Assembly: GCA_007570785.1 (NCBI GenBank)
Contig: ML660774.1
Location: forward strand, 6,477,404 to 6,541,403
Direction: 5' to 3'
Source: Antilocapra americana
Taxonomy: Eukaryota > Chordata > Mammalia > Artiodactyla > Antilocapridae
Length of the DNA: 64,000 bases
Shown here: positions 21,900 to 33,266 of the stretch, one piece after another
Position numbering within the stretch: position 1 is the first letter of the stretch
How the letters are laid out: every line of letters starts with the position of its first letter
The notes under the pieces: model-generated
Seen by the model: the letters and a program-made list of their open reading frames with translations, nothing else
Databases searched by the model: none
What the model was told of the DNA's origin: nothing
Translations under genes and position numbers: made by a program

Positions 21900-22730
21900 T
21901 AAAGCACTTAGAATGTCGTTATATTGCCTTCTGGCCTCCATGGTTTCTAACGAGATCAGCTGTTAAACTTACGGTGGCTTCCTTGTATGTGACATGTCTC
22001 TTACCTCTTGCCACTTTTGAGATTCTCTGTTTCTTATTTTGATACTTTGATTACTGTGTGTCTCAATGTGGGCCTCTTTGAATTCATGACCCTTGGAGTT
22101 TGTTGAAGTTGTTAGATATGCAGATTGGTTTTTGGCCATTATTTCTTCATATATTCTTTCTGCTTTTTTCTCTCCTCTCTTTCTGGAACATCCATTATGC
22201 TTGTGTTGGCATGCCTGATGGTATCCTATAGGTCTCTTAGATTATATTCAATTTTTTTTTCTGTATTCTTATTTTTACTCTGCTGAGATTGGATAATCTC
22301 AATTAATTCATCTTCAAGTTCACTGATTCTTCTCTCTGCTCAAATCTGATGTTGAGCTCCTCACTTTAATCATTGTACTTCTCAACTCCAGAATTTCTTT
22401 TTGGTTTCATTTTGCAAACTGTTTATTGATAGTCTCTATTTAGCGAGGTGTTATTTTCATGGTTTCCTTTGGTTCTGTGTATATGGCTTCCTTTAGCTTT
22501 TCGGGCATATTTAAAGTGATTGGTTTAAAGCTCAGTATTTGAACTTCTTTAGAAACCATTTCTATTATTTTCTGTCTTTCCCCTGTAGGTGGCCATACTT
22601 TCTGGTGTCTTTACATGCCTTATAATTTTTTTTGGTTGAAAACTGAATGTTTTGAATACTGTATTGGGGCTACGTTGGAAATCAGGTTTCCCCCTCTTTC
22701 TCAGGCCTTGTTATTCTTTTAAAAAAATTT
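21900..22730 (-). mobile_element. Old L1 ORF1-region (HAL1-like) fragment
   Basis: Read on the reverse strand, 22283-22340 encodes a degenerate peptide like ISELEDELIEI, the coiled-coil style of L1 ORF1. Blocks such as GAACATCCATTATGCTTGTG, CTTCAAGTTCACTGATTCTT and TGGTTGAAAACTGAATGTTT on the plus strand are typical of ancient L1 5'/ORF1 regions in antisense. Heavily decayed, no intact frame. Confidence 0.6.
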
Positions 22731-23911
22731 TTTTTTAGACCTTGTTATTCTTGATTTTTATGGTTGCTGATCTTTGTTTAGTGCTTCTTATGAACCAATT
22801 GTGTGAAGCCTTTATTCTTTGTCATATAATACAATTGATGTCTTTGGTTAGTGTAGTGATCAGCTAGCAATTATGACAGAGATTTCCTTATACATATCAA
22901 ACAAAAAAAAATAGAGAGAGACAGGTCAAGCATAACTATAACTATTTGAAAACAAGGTCTGCTCTGATTCTTCCAGCACCTGTAACCCACACTAGGAAAG
23001 TGGGTTGCATCTTCAAAACCACCATTGAACTGGGTAGGAGACCATGGGATGAGAGAAGTTAAAAATGCCACAAACCTCTTATACTGATATGTAGCCACTT
23101 TTTTTCTAGATTATGAGTTCACCTGGTTGCTGTAAACCTTTAACCAACTTTTAGATTTCAGATAAAGTTGATTCTGACAGTTTTTATTAGCTGTTTTGTA
23201 GAGGGACTGGCCCGTGGAATTCCCTCCTCCACTATTTTCACAAATGTCACTCATGTGCTTGTATATATAAAAGAAAACATATGTGTGAGCTGAATGCCAA
23301 TACCTTTGGTACAGAGCAAATTGGAGAGGAGAGAGATTGGATGAGAAGAAGGGAAAAGGAAATGAGGGGGATATTAATCAACCCAACCTCAGGCACCAAA
23401 CACAGCTCAGTCTCCCTAGAAAGTTATACAGTTCATGTGTCTGTTCTTTTAGGGGAACAGTGTTTGGTTGTGTGAAACAGACAATTGAGTAATACTAGCT
23501 CAAACAAATAGAATTTTCTTTGTATCAGATAATGAGAAACCTAGGATGACAGGCAAAGGCTAGAGAAGGGGCCCAATGATGCTGTCAAGAATACAGGCCC
23601 TGCTGGTCCTTCTCTTCACTGTCACTGGAGCGTTGCCTCCGACAGCCTCGTTGTTACCTTTTGATCTCAGTGTGGCTGCTGCAGGTCCAGGTATCTTCCT
23701 GTGCATTCACACAGAATTGGCACCGGCTCGTTTCCTGTTGTTGTTTTCTTGTTGTTTTTTTGTTTTTATGTTGGGACTGAAAGGTGTCCTCAGAAGATTT
23801 CTGTTTAATTAGCCCTGAGTAGGTCCCATGCCATTTCTTTTCAGTCACTGGCCAAATTTCCACAAGTTATGATGATTCTTCCCTTAGGGCTGAGGAAGGG
23901 CCTGTCCCTCA
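22731..23911. other. Unique sequence, no gene seen
   Basis: No recognisable repeat. The frames of 60-78 aa here are unremarkable; the 78-aa frame at 23576-23812 has a hydrophobic start but no domain or exon context. Confidence 0.45.
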
Positions 23912-23926
23912 AGAGATCAAAGGATC

Positions 23927-24135
23927 CGGGACTTCCCTGGTGGTTGAGTGGTTAAGAATCTGCCTTGCAATGCAGGAGACCTGGGTTCGAGCCCTGGTCT
24001 GGGAACTAAGACCCCACACGCTGTGGAGCAGCTAAGCTCACATGCCACATCCAGAGTCTGTGCACTGCAACAAAAGATCCCATGTGGCACAATGAAGATG
24101 TGTGCTGCAGCCGAGACCTGACACAGTCGGGTACA
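23927..24135 (+). mobile_element. CHR-2-type SINE, left part of composite
   Basis: Starts with CGGGACTTCCCTGGTGGTTG directly after the outer duplication. The GGGTTCGAGCCCTGG B-box-like block is near 23983. It ends with GCTGCAGCCGAGACCTGACA near 24106-24125 and a short degenerate tail without a poly(A) run. Confidence 0.92.
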
Positions 24136-24144
24136 TATTACAAT

Positions 24145-24369
24145 TGAAGCGCTAAGTTACTTCAGTTGTGCCTGACTCTTTGTGACCCCATAGACTGTAG
24201 CCCTCTCAGGCTCCTCTGTCCGTGGGGATTCTCCGGGCAAGAATCCTGGAGTGAGTTGCTATTTCCTTCTCCAGGGGATCTTCCTGACTCAAGGATCCAA
24301 CCCACATCTCTTATGTCTCCTGAGTTGGCAGGCGGGTTATTTTACCATCAGTGCCACCTGGGAAGTCAG
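24145..24369 (-). mobile_element. Bov-tA SINE, right part of composite
   Basis: Reverse-orientation copy from GCTAAGTTACTTCAGTTGTG to the head complement GCCACCTGGGAAGTC at 24353-24367. Its head abuts the outer 15-bp duplication within two bases, leaving no room for a separate one. Confidence 0.92.
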
Positions 24370-24384
24370 AGAGATCAAAGGATC

Positions 24385-25229
24385 AAGATTCTGTAAGCCA
24401 GGAAGAAAGAGAGAAGGTAGCTGCTAGGTAGGCAATGGATGGTGGCCGTGGACAGAAACTAGGAGTGGTGGCAGGTCAAGGTGGGAGGTGGTTGCTTATG
24501 GAGGATCCAAGTTGAAATAAGGTGTCATTGTTATCAGGGAGTCACGGCGTTAGAAGTGAGGATCAGAAACACAAGGTGTCCCAAAGTCATATAACGGGGA
24601 TAAAACTAGAGGTGCCACTGGTTACTTTGGCCACAGTGAGCCAAAGCCCATGGCGTTCCCAAAGCTGGGATCGGGCCTGGAGCCCACATCACGGCCCAGG
24701 TGAAACAGAGAGGCTCCTTCCGAGTGCCTGGTTTCTGGCTCTGGTGTTTGCCTGGTGGGAGTTTACGTTCCACTTAGAGCTGGCAAGCAGTTTCTGGCAG
24801 GTGTGGCAGTCTGCAGGCTCTTAGACAACCAGCTAACTCTGGGTCTCAAGTCAGAGTCCAAACACTTCGGGAAAGGGTTTTGCAGAGCTGACTTGGGAAA
24901 CTGGCAAGAATCCCAAATTCCAGGAGGAGCCAGATTTACCGGGCAGTTAGCAAGACAAGAGCTTGGGAACAAAGCTTAAGGGTGAAGCCCTGTTATTTGA
25001 GGGCTGGAGGCAGGCTGGGATCAGGGAACCAGGAGCCCTTTGATTAAAGCTTTAGGGAGGGACTGACAGCCAGTGTACCTGATGGAAGACCCCAGGGCGG
25101 AGCTGGCTGGTGTTAAGTGAAGGGTCTCGCATCTCAAGGTGGGGTTGGTGGTGGGAACTGACGATCTGACCGAGCCTACTACAGACGGGGATCAGGTGGT
25201 CCCCGTTGGGGAGGGAGAGGAAAGAGGTA
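24385..25229. other. Unique sequence, no gene seen
   Basis: A 100-aa plus-strand frame (24522-24824) is open but has no recognisable domain or splice context. GTCCCAAAGTCATATAACGG near 24578 has a faint MIR-like look but is too short to call. Confidence 0.45.
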
Positions 25230-25510
25230 GCTCTGTAGAGGAGAGCTACAAAAAATATTTTGGAGGTAGCATTTATGGGACTTGGCAAGAGGAAAGGCAT
25301 CTTGGTGTTTGAGCCTCGGTGACTGGCTTTATAAAAAAAAATGAAATGTCCAAGCAGCAGTCATTTTTGATGCTAAAACCCCTTGAGGTAGTAATTGATA
25401 TGTGAGGCTTTGGAGAGACACTACAGCTGGAAACGAAGGCTGGAGTCATTCACATCAAGATAGGGATGGAGTGAGACTAGAGAGAGGGCGTGGAGAAAGG
25501 GTTCAGCTTA
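25230..25510 (+). mobile_element. Old dispersed repeat, family not assigned
   Basis: Phrases such as GGGACTTGGCAAGAGGAAAG, GTTTGAGCCTCGGTGACTGG and GAAATGTCCAAGCAGCAGTC recur in a familiar order in ancient mammalian interspersed repeats. I could not assign the family with confidence. Confidence 0.35.
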
Positions 25511-25673
25511 TGTGCCACAAGGAGAAGTTATTTCTTCTAATGGTGGTTATTTGTTTCCTATTTATTTGATTGCTCCATGAATTCTCTTCTCAGATCCTTC
25601 ATATTTCCGGTTGATTCTTCTTTCTTCATGTTTTCGGTTATACCCAGTTTTCCCAAATATCTGCATCTTCTTA

Positions 25674-25880
25674 TGCCTGGTGGCTCAGACGGTGAAGAAT
25701 CTGCCTGCAGTGTGAGAGACCTGGGTTCCATTCCTGGGTTGGGAAGGTGTCCTGGAGAAGGGCATGGCAGCCCACTCCAGTATTCTTGCCTGGAGAACTC
25801 TATGGACAGAGGAGCCTGGTGGGCTACAGTCCACGGGGTCGCAAAGAGTTGGACACGACTGAGTGACTAAACACACATGT
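25674..25880 (+). mobile_element. Bov-tA SINE, last one before the SINE-poor block
   Basis: Starts at CTGGTGGCTCAGACGGTGAA (25678; the outermost head bases are lost) and runs through the body to GTTGGACACGACTGAGTGAC near 25848-25867. It is the last ruminant SINE before 39011. Confidence 0.92.
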
Positions 25881-28250
25881 CTGAAAGGCTTATTTAAATT
25901 CTTCAAGGATTTAAAGAAAAAAATCAGAGGATACCATCTTCCCCATCTCCCAGACAAGGATTTGTCTTTATTCTTTATGATTTTCCTTCATAGCAATTGT
26001 TATTTATGGATAACTCCCAAGATTCTTTAGTGATAGTTCTTTAAAAAAATGGCCAAAGAAGAATGTGTTGTGCCTTTTCCCCTTCATTTTTTAATCATGC
26101 AGCAAATGGGAGCATGAGAAATGCTGTCTTATCACAACCACATCAAAATTATTCCAGCCTCAACATCCTGACCACACCCTGTACTTCGGAAGAGCATTCC
26201 TTTAAAGCCACAAAGGGTTCTTTTCTTCCGTATTAAGCTGGAGAGGCTTTTTCAAGATTTATATTAACAAAGAAAAAGAAATTAAATCCAATATCATCAA
26301 ATTGTTGGTTTCATAAGTTGTTTTAAGAGTACCTAAGTGCACTTAGGAGAAAGGTATACATTCTCAACAGTCAGGACAGTGAAGTCATTATTTGAATGAA
26401 TTATAGGAAAAATCATTTGTGATTTTGAGGGGAAAGGTGTCCACGAGTTTTTCAAACACACCTGCTAAATGTAAAGAACTGAAGTCAAAGCAATAGGCAA
26501 GGTAACCAATATTAATGAGACCAGGACACTTTTGAGAGCGGAAGTCAATGTTAGGAATAATTACGCACTAGAATTGTTTGGGGCAAAACAATGCAAGACT
26601 TACGGTCACTCAAGTTCTGGATCTCAGTGGTGGTTCACAGGTCACATAATTCAAGGTGAAACGAAATGAAAGTCAGGCATTTCCTCCTTGTCCTGGCCTC
26701 TGTATTGAAGCCATTTTGTTATATAAAATACAGGTGGTTCAAGGGCCTGAAAATGCTGAGATGAGATTGTCTTAGTCTTTTCCTGTTGCTTTTCAAGTCA
26801 AGGTGACGGTGTTTGGAGACCGTGTTGAGTGGATTCAGGACCCAGCCCTGTAGGTACTTAATGACTTCAGTGTGGGCTTTTAATCTTCTGCCCAAGTGTT
26901 ATCTTACTTGTCCAGACAAGCCTTCACCATTCTAGGAGAGTGTGGGAAAATTAACACTGCTGAGCGACCTAGGAAGGAGAGAAGTGTCTGAAGCTAGAAA
27001 TGAATTGCACTCCTATTTATTTTAATGCGGTCTGGAAACGTACAGCTTGAGATTTCCGTGCCGCTTAAGGCGAGCCCAGCACCCTTCCACAGAGGGAGAG
27101 AAAAAGAGCAAGAGGATTGGAAAATAGACAGAGCATGGCTATCTTTACTGCTGGAGTTAGCTCTCAGGAAACCTGAAATGCTGAATGTAATAAAATGTTG
27201 ACAGCAGTTTCACTTAACATGCGGGAACCCTGGACCAGAACGACATCTTTGGCACCAAAGGAAATCAGGAGAATAAAAACAGCAGTCGTCAGGATTTGAA
27301 GGAAAGCCACAGATTATTACCATCTGTACGTTTTCCAGACCTTCTGCAAAACCAGAAAGCCAGGACTCAGCCAGAGAGTGAGTATATTGAACTCTGGTGT
27401 ATGTTTTTAGACGGAAGAAAGTTAAAAATTGGTCTCAATGTTTGAACACAATGCTTCATAAAACCTGATTATTTTTTTTTTTTCCTGGTGGCCACGTCCT
27501 AATAGTTCATCTGTTAAAAACCTGTGTGTTTCACGTGGGAGCTACCACTGTTATAAACCTTTATTGTACCAGGCCATCATACTTTCACAGTTTCTCTGCA
27601 AACGTAGCATTGTTTGTAAATTGCTCTTCTATTTCAGGTTGTTCTTATACATTGTGTTTTCGTGTTCTTTCCAGAAAGTTGTGGAAAGATCATGGTGAAA
27701 CACGTTTTAGTGTTTGGGTCATGAGCTGATCGTCTCATCACTGTCCCCTACCAGTTAGCTCGTATTTTTCTGTTTATTATCCAAAAGAAGGTACTTTCAG
27801 ATGAGCCGGTCTTTAAATATTTTTGGGTTAATTTCCTGCCTCATGTTGATTGACATTATAATTTGAGCCAACAGCTGCATTCTCTACAGTTGAGACCTAG
27901 ATAGAGACTAAACATAAAACACAAAAAGTTTCAGACTGTGTGTGTTTTAATCAGGGTTGATGTTTGTTCAGACATCTGAGACCTCAACTTGTAAAGTCTA
28001 GCCCTTGAAAAGCGAGAGTCACTGACTAGGGCTGGGGATGCGAGTGGCAAGAGGGAAGATGGGTTATTCCTTTTTATAAAAGGAAAACGTCTGTTTTAAA
28101 ATAACAACTAGTGAATAAGAGAGGCCTGTTTATCTAAAATGTTTACATGAAAGAATTAAATCCTATGTTGATGGGACCATTAGGTAAACTATTTGACATC
28201 TCATTGAGAAATAGAAACTTGTAAATGGCTTTTGATATATAGCGCTGAGA
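25881..28250. other. Repeat-poor unique sequence, no gene seen
   Basis: About 2.4 kb with no recognisable SINE, LINE or LTR. No frame above about 70 aa has a domain. A T-run lies at 27472-27483. Together with the next 3 kb it is the longest stretch I cannot attribute to repeats. Confidence 0.5.
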
Positions 28251-28345
28251 ATAAAATTTAATGGGATCATTCTAACTTGAAAACAGCAATTAATGACAGA
28301 TTGTAGAAGTCAGCCAATTAATTGTCACTGAGTGCTTTTCTCTCC
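28250..28345. promoter_or_regulatory. Dense homeodomain-type motif cluster
   Basis: Within 40 bases there are CAATTAATGACAG (28287-28299), which joins an ATTA core to a MEIS/PBX-like TGACAG, and the perfect palindrome CAATTAATTG (28315-28324). AT-rich, repeat-free surroundings resemble developmental enhancers. This is motif evidence only. Confidence 0.3.
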
Positions 28346-31009
28346 AACACATATGAAAGATTGTTTATAAACAGGGAGTATTTTTTTTTAACATGCATAT
28401 GAATTTCGTATAACACTTGGCAGTTCTTGGCTAGTTTGGCAACATTAAAATCTTAGCTCTTAGACTAGTTTCCTGGAGATGAAATATTCCATGGATAGAT
28501 TTGTGCTTTCCATGCAAGCCTGGAAATTTTAGTGTTTAGCAAGACATTCTTCTCTGCAGTGTTTTTCTTCAGTCACCTCAAATTCTCAGAATAATTTAAC
28601 ATGAAGTGTTTGGCCAAATTAAAATGAGGGGAGGGTCCCACACCTGTTGAACTCTAGGTTTGCAACGACATTGAATCACACACATTGTGCTTAATTCTGA
28701 AAAGTATTCATCCCGATGTTCATTTTGCAATTAAAGTGTGTGTACGAGTCTCTCCCACTGCAGGGTGTTCTTTCGTGTTAGGACAGCCCAATCCATTTCT
28801 TTAATTAATGACGCAGAGTCTTAGTTCATGGACCAGTCTCAGGGGAGTAATTTAGCATATGTGAACGGGCTCACAAGGCTTTCTGGACTCTTGGGTCCTA
28901 TTTGATAAATTATTGCTTCAATATATTAAATGGACCCCAGTGTCCTAAAAACATTCATATAATTTCCACATGTTCATTTTTTATTTTTTTGCTGGAAAGT
29001 GTAACTTACAGCTAGAGTGGCTTAGAAATCTTGGCTCCTTCTTGAAGAAAAACCAATGGGCACGTTTAGCAAACCTTTTGAAAATATCTCAGTACAGGAA
29101 AATCTTTGACAAAATTTATGAATCTGTTTATAACATTTTTAAATGTCTGTGTAAGCATCTTAAAGCTTCAGAGAAAAAGTGCTAAATTGGCATAGTTGAT
29201 TTTTCCTCTTGCAAAACACTTGTGAGCAACAAGGTCGTATTGAGCAGAAGGTATGGTTGGAATGGCGTGTTGGGGAATGTTAATGATTTGTCTGAAGGGG
29301 TGTGCGTGGAGTGCACAGGCAGGCCCTTCACCTCCATCCTGCCTTCTTTTTGAAGTGACATTTGGCACTTTCGCTGCTTAGTGATGCCAGCTCGCTAGGA
29401 ATCTTGAGTTCATCACACAAATTCTGGGTCCCAGCTGCTCTGATGTGGGTCAAAAGCAGGGCAAGCCTCACCAAAGCTGGTAGCTGCCTTGGCAGGTCTG
29501 TTCTGAGTCAGCCTCCCATTCTGGAGTTTCATTCCTGGCCTTGGGGGGGGGGGGGCTCCCGGCTTGGTGGAGTCGGTGCTGCAGAGAGGTACATTGCTGG
29601 AAACGTCCTAAGTGGTGCACCCTTGGACCCGAGTGGGCCAGTCCTAGGAGATTCATCTCCATCCAGAACAAGAAGGACACCCAGAGGCCCTTGGCCATCT
29701 GTCCCTGACTGACTTGCAGCCGATGGCAGGGTGGTCCAGAATCATAATGTAGTCGCCTTGCCGGTAGCCAGCATCGACTCTGGGGCTTGATGACGCCCTT
29801 GCCCGAGGAGAGTGGAGAGTTTTGCTCTTAGGGAAAAAGGGAAGGAAGAGGTCACATTGTTACTTTAAAAATAGTCCTTTAAAAGTTTTTTTTTTGCAGC
29901 AGTGTCTGCTGAGAGGTGATTGTGTCCTGTATTCATGTTGGAGCTCTGTTCTCTTTGGTACTTACCCTCCAAGCTCGAAGCAGTCAGCTACCAACTCTGT
30001 CAGAGAATTTGTTGTGGGAAGTCCTGAAGGTTTGGTCCGTGCCATCTGAGTGAGAAGGGGGGCACGTGAAACAGCAGTGAATACTGTGAGTGTGTGGTTA
30101 GAACCAGGTCGTGTAGTGCCGGACAGAAACCCAGCCAGGCTTCCTCGTCTGCCTCAGCGGTAATCCCCCTGCCTCCCACGAGGTTCTCCCCGCCGGCCCA
30201 ACTCCTGGGGCAGCTGGTCCCGTGCCTCCCTCATGCTAACGTGTCAGGCACCCCCCCACTCTCTGATGTGAAGCCCGGTCCTGACTCAGCTTCTCCTGGA
30301 CCTCAGTTCCTCCACCTCCTCATACGCTACTTAAAAAGACGGCTGTACTTTCGTTTCACTTTCTTCCTGAAATGATTCTCCCCGGAATCACCGGTAACCT
30401 CGGGGTGCTGAACATTTTTGCTAGCCCTGCCTCCTCTAGCTCTCAGCCCTCGTGGCTGTGGTTGGTCCCCTGCTCTGTTTTGTGGCTCTCCGTCCTTGGT
30501 TTCTGGAAAGTTGTGCTGTTCTTGTTTGGCATCTCTTTTGCATGCGTTTTGTTGACAGTGCTGCTCCCGCCCACGCTTCTGTGATTACTTCCCAAGTTTC
30601 AGGCCCGCCCGTCTCCTTATTCTTGCCCTGGGGTTTACCCACTCACCACCTTGAGCTGTTGCTGTAGGAGGACTCTGTCATCCGCTTCTCCAGCGTGTGT
30701 TAAGTGCCGACTTTCCATCTAGACATGGAGGGTGGAACGCTGACCTCCTGCCTGCCTCCTGGAGTCTGTGGTCCAGGGAGGCGGAGAGACAGATGCACAG
30801 TTCACAGCAGCATTGTGGGTGAGCCTCCCCGAGGCGGGGAGCTGCGGCTCCTGTGGGAATCCGTGGGGTGGCACCTGACCTGACCTGGGGGATGAGTCCT
30901 AAACCCACAGCCCCCTGGACCCCTGGCCTCTCTCTTGAACTTCAGTCCGTCTTGGGTGAAGAGGGAATGGTTTCTCCTGGTGACCTGTCACTACCTCCAA
31001 CACACCATG
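28346..31009. other. Repeat-poor sequence; GC-rich second half, G13 run, no gene seen
   Basis: 28346-29360 is AT-rich without recognised repeats. 29360-31000 is richer in G+C with a run of 13 G at 29543-29555. The 116-aa frame at 29362-29712 and the 93-aa frame at 30094-30375 show no recognisable domain. I do not call an exon here. Confidence 0.5.
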
Positions 31010-31265
31010 CCTAAGAGGAGGTGATCTTTTCCTCCAAGTGTGCCCCATACTGTCTGCTTTCAGGCCATGGAGCCAGAGTGTCCACCTCCTCGCCCCCTTA
31101 GGCTGGAAATCTGGGCATCATGCAGAGTTTCAGATTTCCTTCCAGTCCCTCACCCAGTCACTCGCCCACCGCTGTCAGCAGGTCCCCTGAAATCGCCCTC
31201 AACTCTGCTCCTGACTTTCTATTCCCATTGCCACTGCCAGCGGCCAAATCCTCACCACTTTCTTG
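31010..31265 (+). mobile_element. Possible L2 LINE fragment
   Basis: The pyrimidine-rich text ending in CAACTCTGCTCCTGACTTTC and TTGCCACTGCCAGCGGCCAA has the flavour of an L2-type 3' region. A further L2-like block appears at 31745-31815, as if separated by a later insertion. Confidence 0.35.
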
Positions 31266-31329
31266 CCCTCTTTAGTATTTGTAAATGGATTATTTGCTGA
31301 TTCAGAGGAGATGTACAGAAATTACCCAA

Positions 31330-31740
31330 GTGGTTCATGTTCTTGGTGGGAAAATTTTAGAAAATACAGGTAAACAAAGAGAACAAAGGGAAGAAGAGAA
31401 GACCCGCATGGCTCATCACTCAGATAACATTCCTATTACAACTCTTGATACTTAACCTCCTGAACTTTTCTTTGCGCTCTCTATACATCAGAATATTCTC
31501 ATATGTGAAAATGTGAAAGCTATCTTACAAACTGTGATTCCATTCTCTATATTGTTTTGGAGCCTACTTTTTTGTATTTAGCCTATAAATGTTCATTCCC
31601 CGACATCTTTAAATATAATTATTTGCATTATATTTGTATAATTATTTGTAATGATTTTCCATGGCTGCCTAAGGATTTGAAATAATTAGGACTTTAATCT
31701 CTACACTATTTTAATGCCTTGGTGCACAACTACTAGGTCA
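31330..31740. mobile_element. Old LINE-like fragment, subfamily not assigned
   Basis: GGGAAAATTTTAGAAAATAC, CAGATAACATTCCTATTACA and AATGATTTTCCATGGCTGCC are phrases found in order in ancient mammalian LINE-derived repeats. Highly diverged. Confidence 0.35.
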
Positions 31741-31744
31741 TCTT

Positions 31745-31815
31745 CTTAAAACATTTTTTCTTCTTGCTATTCTTTCATGCAGAAACCCATCAGTGGCTCT
31801 CTGTTGCCTGAATGT
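31745..31815 (+). mobile_element. Possible L2 fragment
   Basis: AGAAACCCATCAGTGGCTCT followed by CTGTTGCCTG is close to the L2 3' phrase for the same place. It would continue the fragment at 31010-31265. Confidence 0.45.
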
Positions 31816-31827
31816 GTGCGCTTGTGT

Positions 31828-31829
<2 letters not shown>

Positions 31830-31883
<54 letters not shown>

Positions 31884-31884
31884 C
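31830..31884 (+). repeat. (CA)n microsatellite
   Basis: An uninterrupted AC/CA dinucleotide run of about 45 bases at 31832-31876, followed by CGCACACC. Likely length-polymorphic. Confidence 0.97.
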
Positions 31885-33061
31885 TTCCTGTTTATGTAAA
31901 GAGGTTTTTCTGACTTTGTCAGCCTTCAGCAGTCCTTTCCTCATCAGGAATAAGTTAGGCCACGTTTTGGTGTTTACCGTACATCTTGCGGGACAGTGGG
32001 CTTCGGGGTGATGGAGGGACGGCTACTGGCATGCCCCCAGCACCTGGCTCAGCGTCTGGCTTCTTCCTGCATCCGTTCTCTCCTTTGACTGCCGTCCCGT
32101 GTCCTGGGGCTGCCAGTGTGACCAAACCCCTCCTCCCAGCCCTGGCTCCTGCCCAGGGAGAGTGTTTGACAGCTGTGTCAACATGCAGATGCAATGGGGC
32201 AGGACCACGGTGCCTGCCGTGGGGGCAGAGGGCTCTATGGGGCGACTTTGGAGCCTGACTTGAAGTACGACGGTGCTTACCACGTTACGCTGGTGGTCAG
32301 AGAGGATGGGGCGGGGAGGGTGGAAGGTCTGCACAATGGGGTGAGGGGGGCAGTTCTTGGAAGGAAGGTGGGGAGCCGGATTGTGGGTGTGGCTCTAGCA
32401 AAAAAAATAAAATAAAATGAGATGGCATGTCTGGGGAGGGGAGGGCCTGGGCAGGAAAGCGTCAGTCTGCCTCGCAGACAGTTCTGATCAAGCCAACTAA
32501 ATGGTGAAGCACAGAGAAACAGCATGGCCTTGGCACCCCGGGAAATCATAATTGAAGCCAAGATCGAGTTCTGTGGTTTTATGATTTTGATATTGTTAAA
32601 TCAGATCTGGAAACCCAGATATTACTGGGCAATTTAGGTGATTTTATTGAACTGACTGGATTTGTTTTTTCCTAGTCTGGTAAGAGACTACAAAGCCTGT
32701 ATGGTGTCTAAGACTTTATTTTCATTGTCACAGTATTTCTTTTATTAGGATTAATTCATGTCAGTTTTATTTACTGATATAAACACAGACTAGAAAGTGT
32801 GTGTGTGTGTTTACATACTTGTCAACCCACTAAAACTAGGCTAACCTATAACTATACCTTTCTGGGGAAGAAGTGAAATTCCTTTTTGCTGTTCATCTTT
32901 CCATAATTAAATATCTCTGTTTTAAAAATCACATCCCCTCTTGCTGTCTATACCCATTCATTGTGAATTTTTAACTCAAAAAAGATAACTTGTTCCAGTT
33001 TTTGAACAAGGAGACAACAAATTATTCGGTCTTCACCAATAAAATCACAGTGTTTTAAACT
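31885..33061. other. Unique sequence, GC-rich at 31980-32400, no gene seen
   Basis: A 73-aa plus frame (32194-32415) and a 103-aa minus frame (32023-32334) overlap in a GC-rich stretch that ends in an A-rich run at 32400-32417. Neither shows a recognisable domain. From 32560 the sequence is AT-rich with no repeat recognised. A (GT)n run of about 12 bases lies near 32798. Confidence 0.45.
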
Positions 33062-33266
33062 GTGAGGGACTTTCCATTTGGTCCAACCTCTTCATTTTAT
33101 AGAAAGGGAAACTGAGGCAGTCATAGGTGAGGCAGTTTGTCCAAAGTGATGCAGCTAATCAGCAGCTCAGCCAAAACCAGAAATCGGGATTTCTGGCTTT
33201 CAAGTCCTATGACCTTTCCACTGCCCCAGGCCTCATCCTAGTTTTATTCAAAAAAAAAAAAAAAAG
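33062..33266 (-). mobile_element. MIR-type SINE followed by A17 run
   Basis: AGAAAGGGAAACTGAGGCAG and GGCAGTTTGTCCAAAGTGATGCAGCTAATCAGC (read in parts, 33131-33163) match the MIR core in reverse orientation. A run of 17 A lies at 33250-33266. Confidence 0.75.

Larger units (their letters stand above)
23912..24384. mobile_element. Composite SINE insertion bounded by a 15-bp TSD
   Basis: AGAGATCAAAGGATC at 23912-23926 is repeated exactly at 24370-24384. Between the two copies lie a plus-strand CHR-2 SINE and a minus-strand Bov-tA SINE joined tail to tail. No second target-site duplication is visible around the Bov-tA alone. Confidence 0.9.

Noticed and set aside
24145..24369. Simple nested Bov-tA insertion with its own duplication
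   Set aside because: No direct repeat pairs the sequence left of its tail with the sequence right of its head; the only duplication encloses both SINEs.
30094..30667. GC-rich stretch as a first exon or CpG island
   Set aside because: CpG are scattered and not concentrated, and no frame carries a domain.
32194..32415. 73-aa plus-strand frame ending in lysines
   Set aside because: Interesting composition at first sight, but the end is an A-rich run and no family is recognisable; the opposite strand is equally open.
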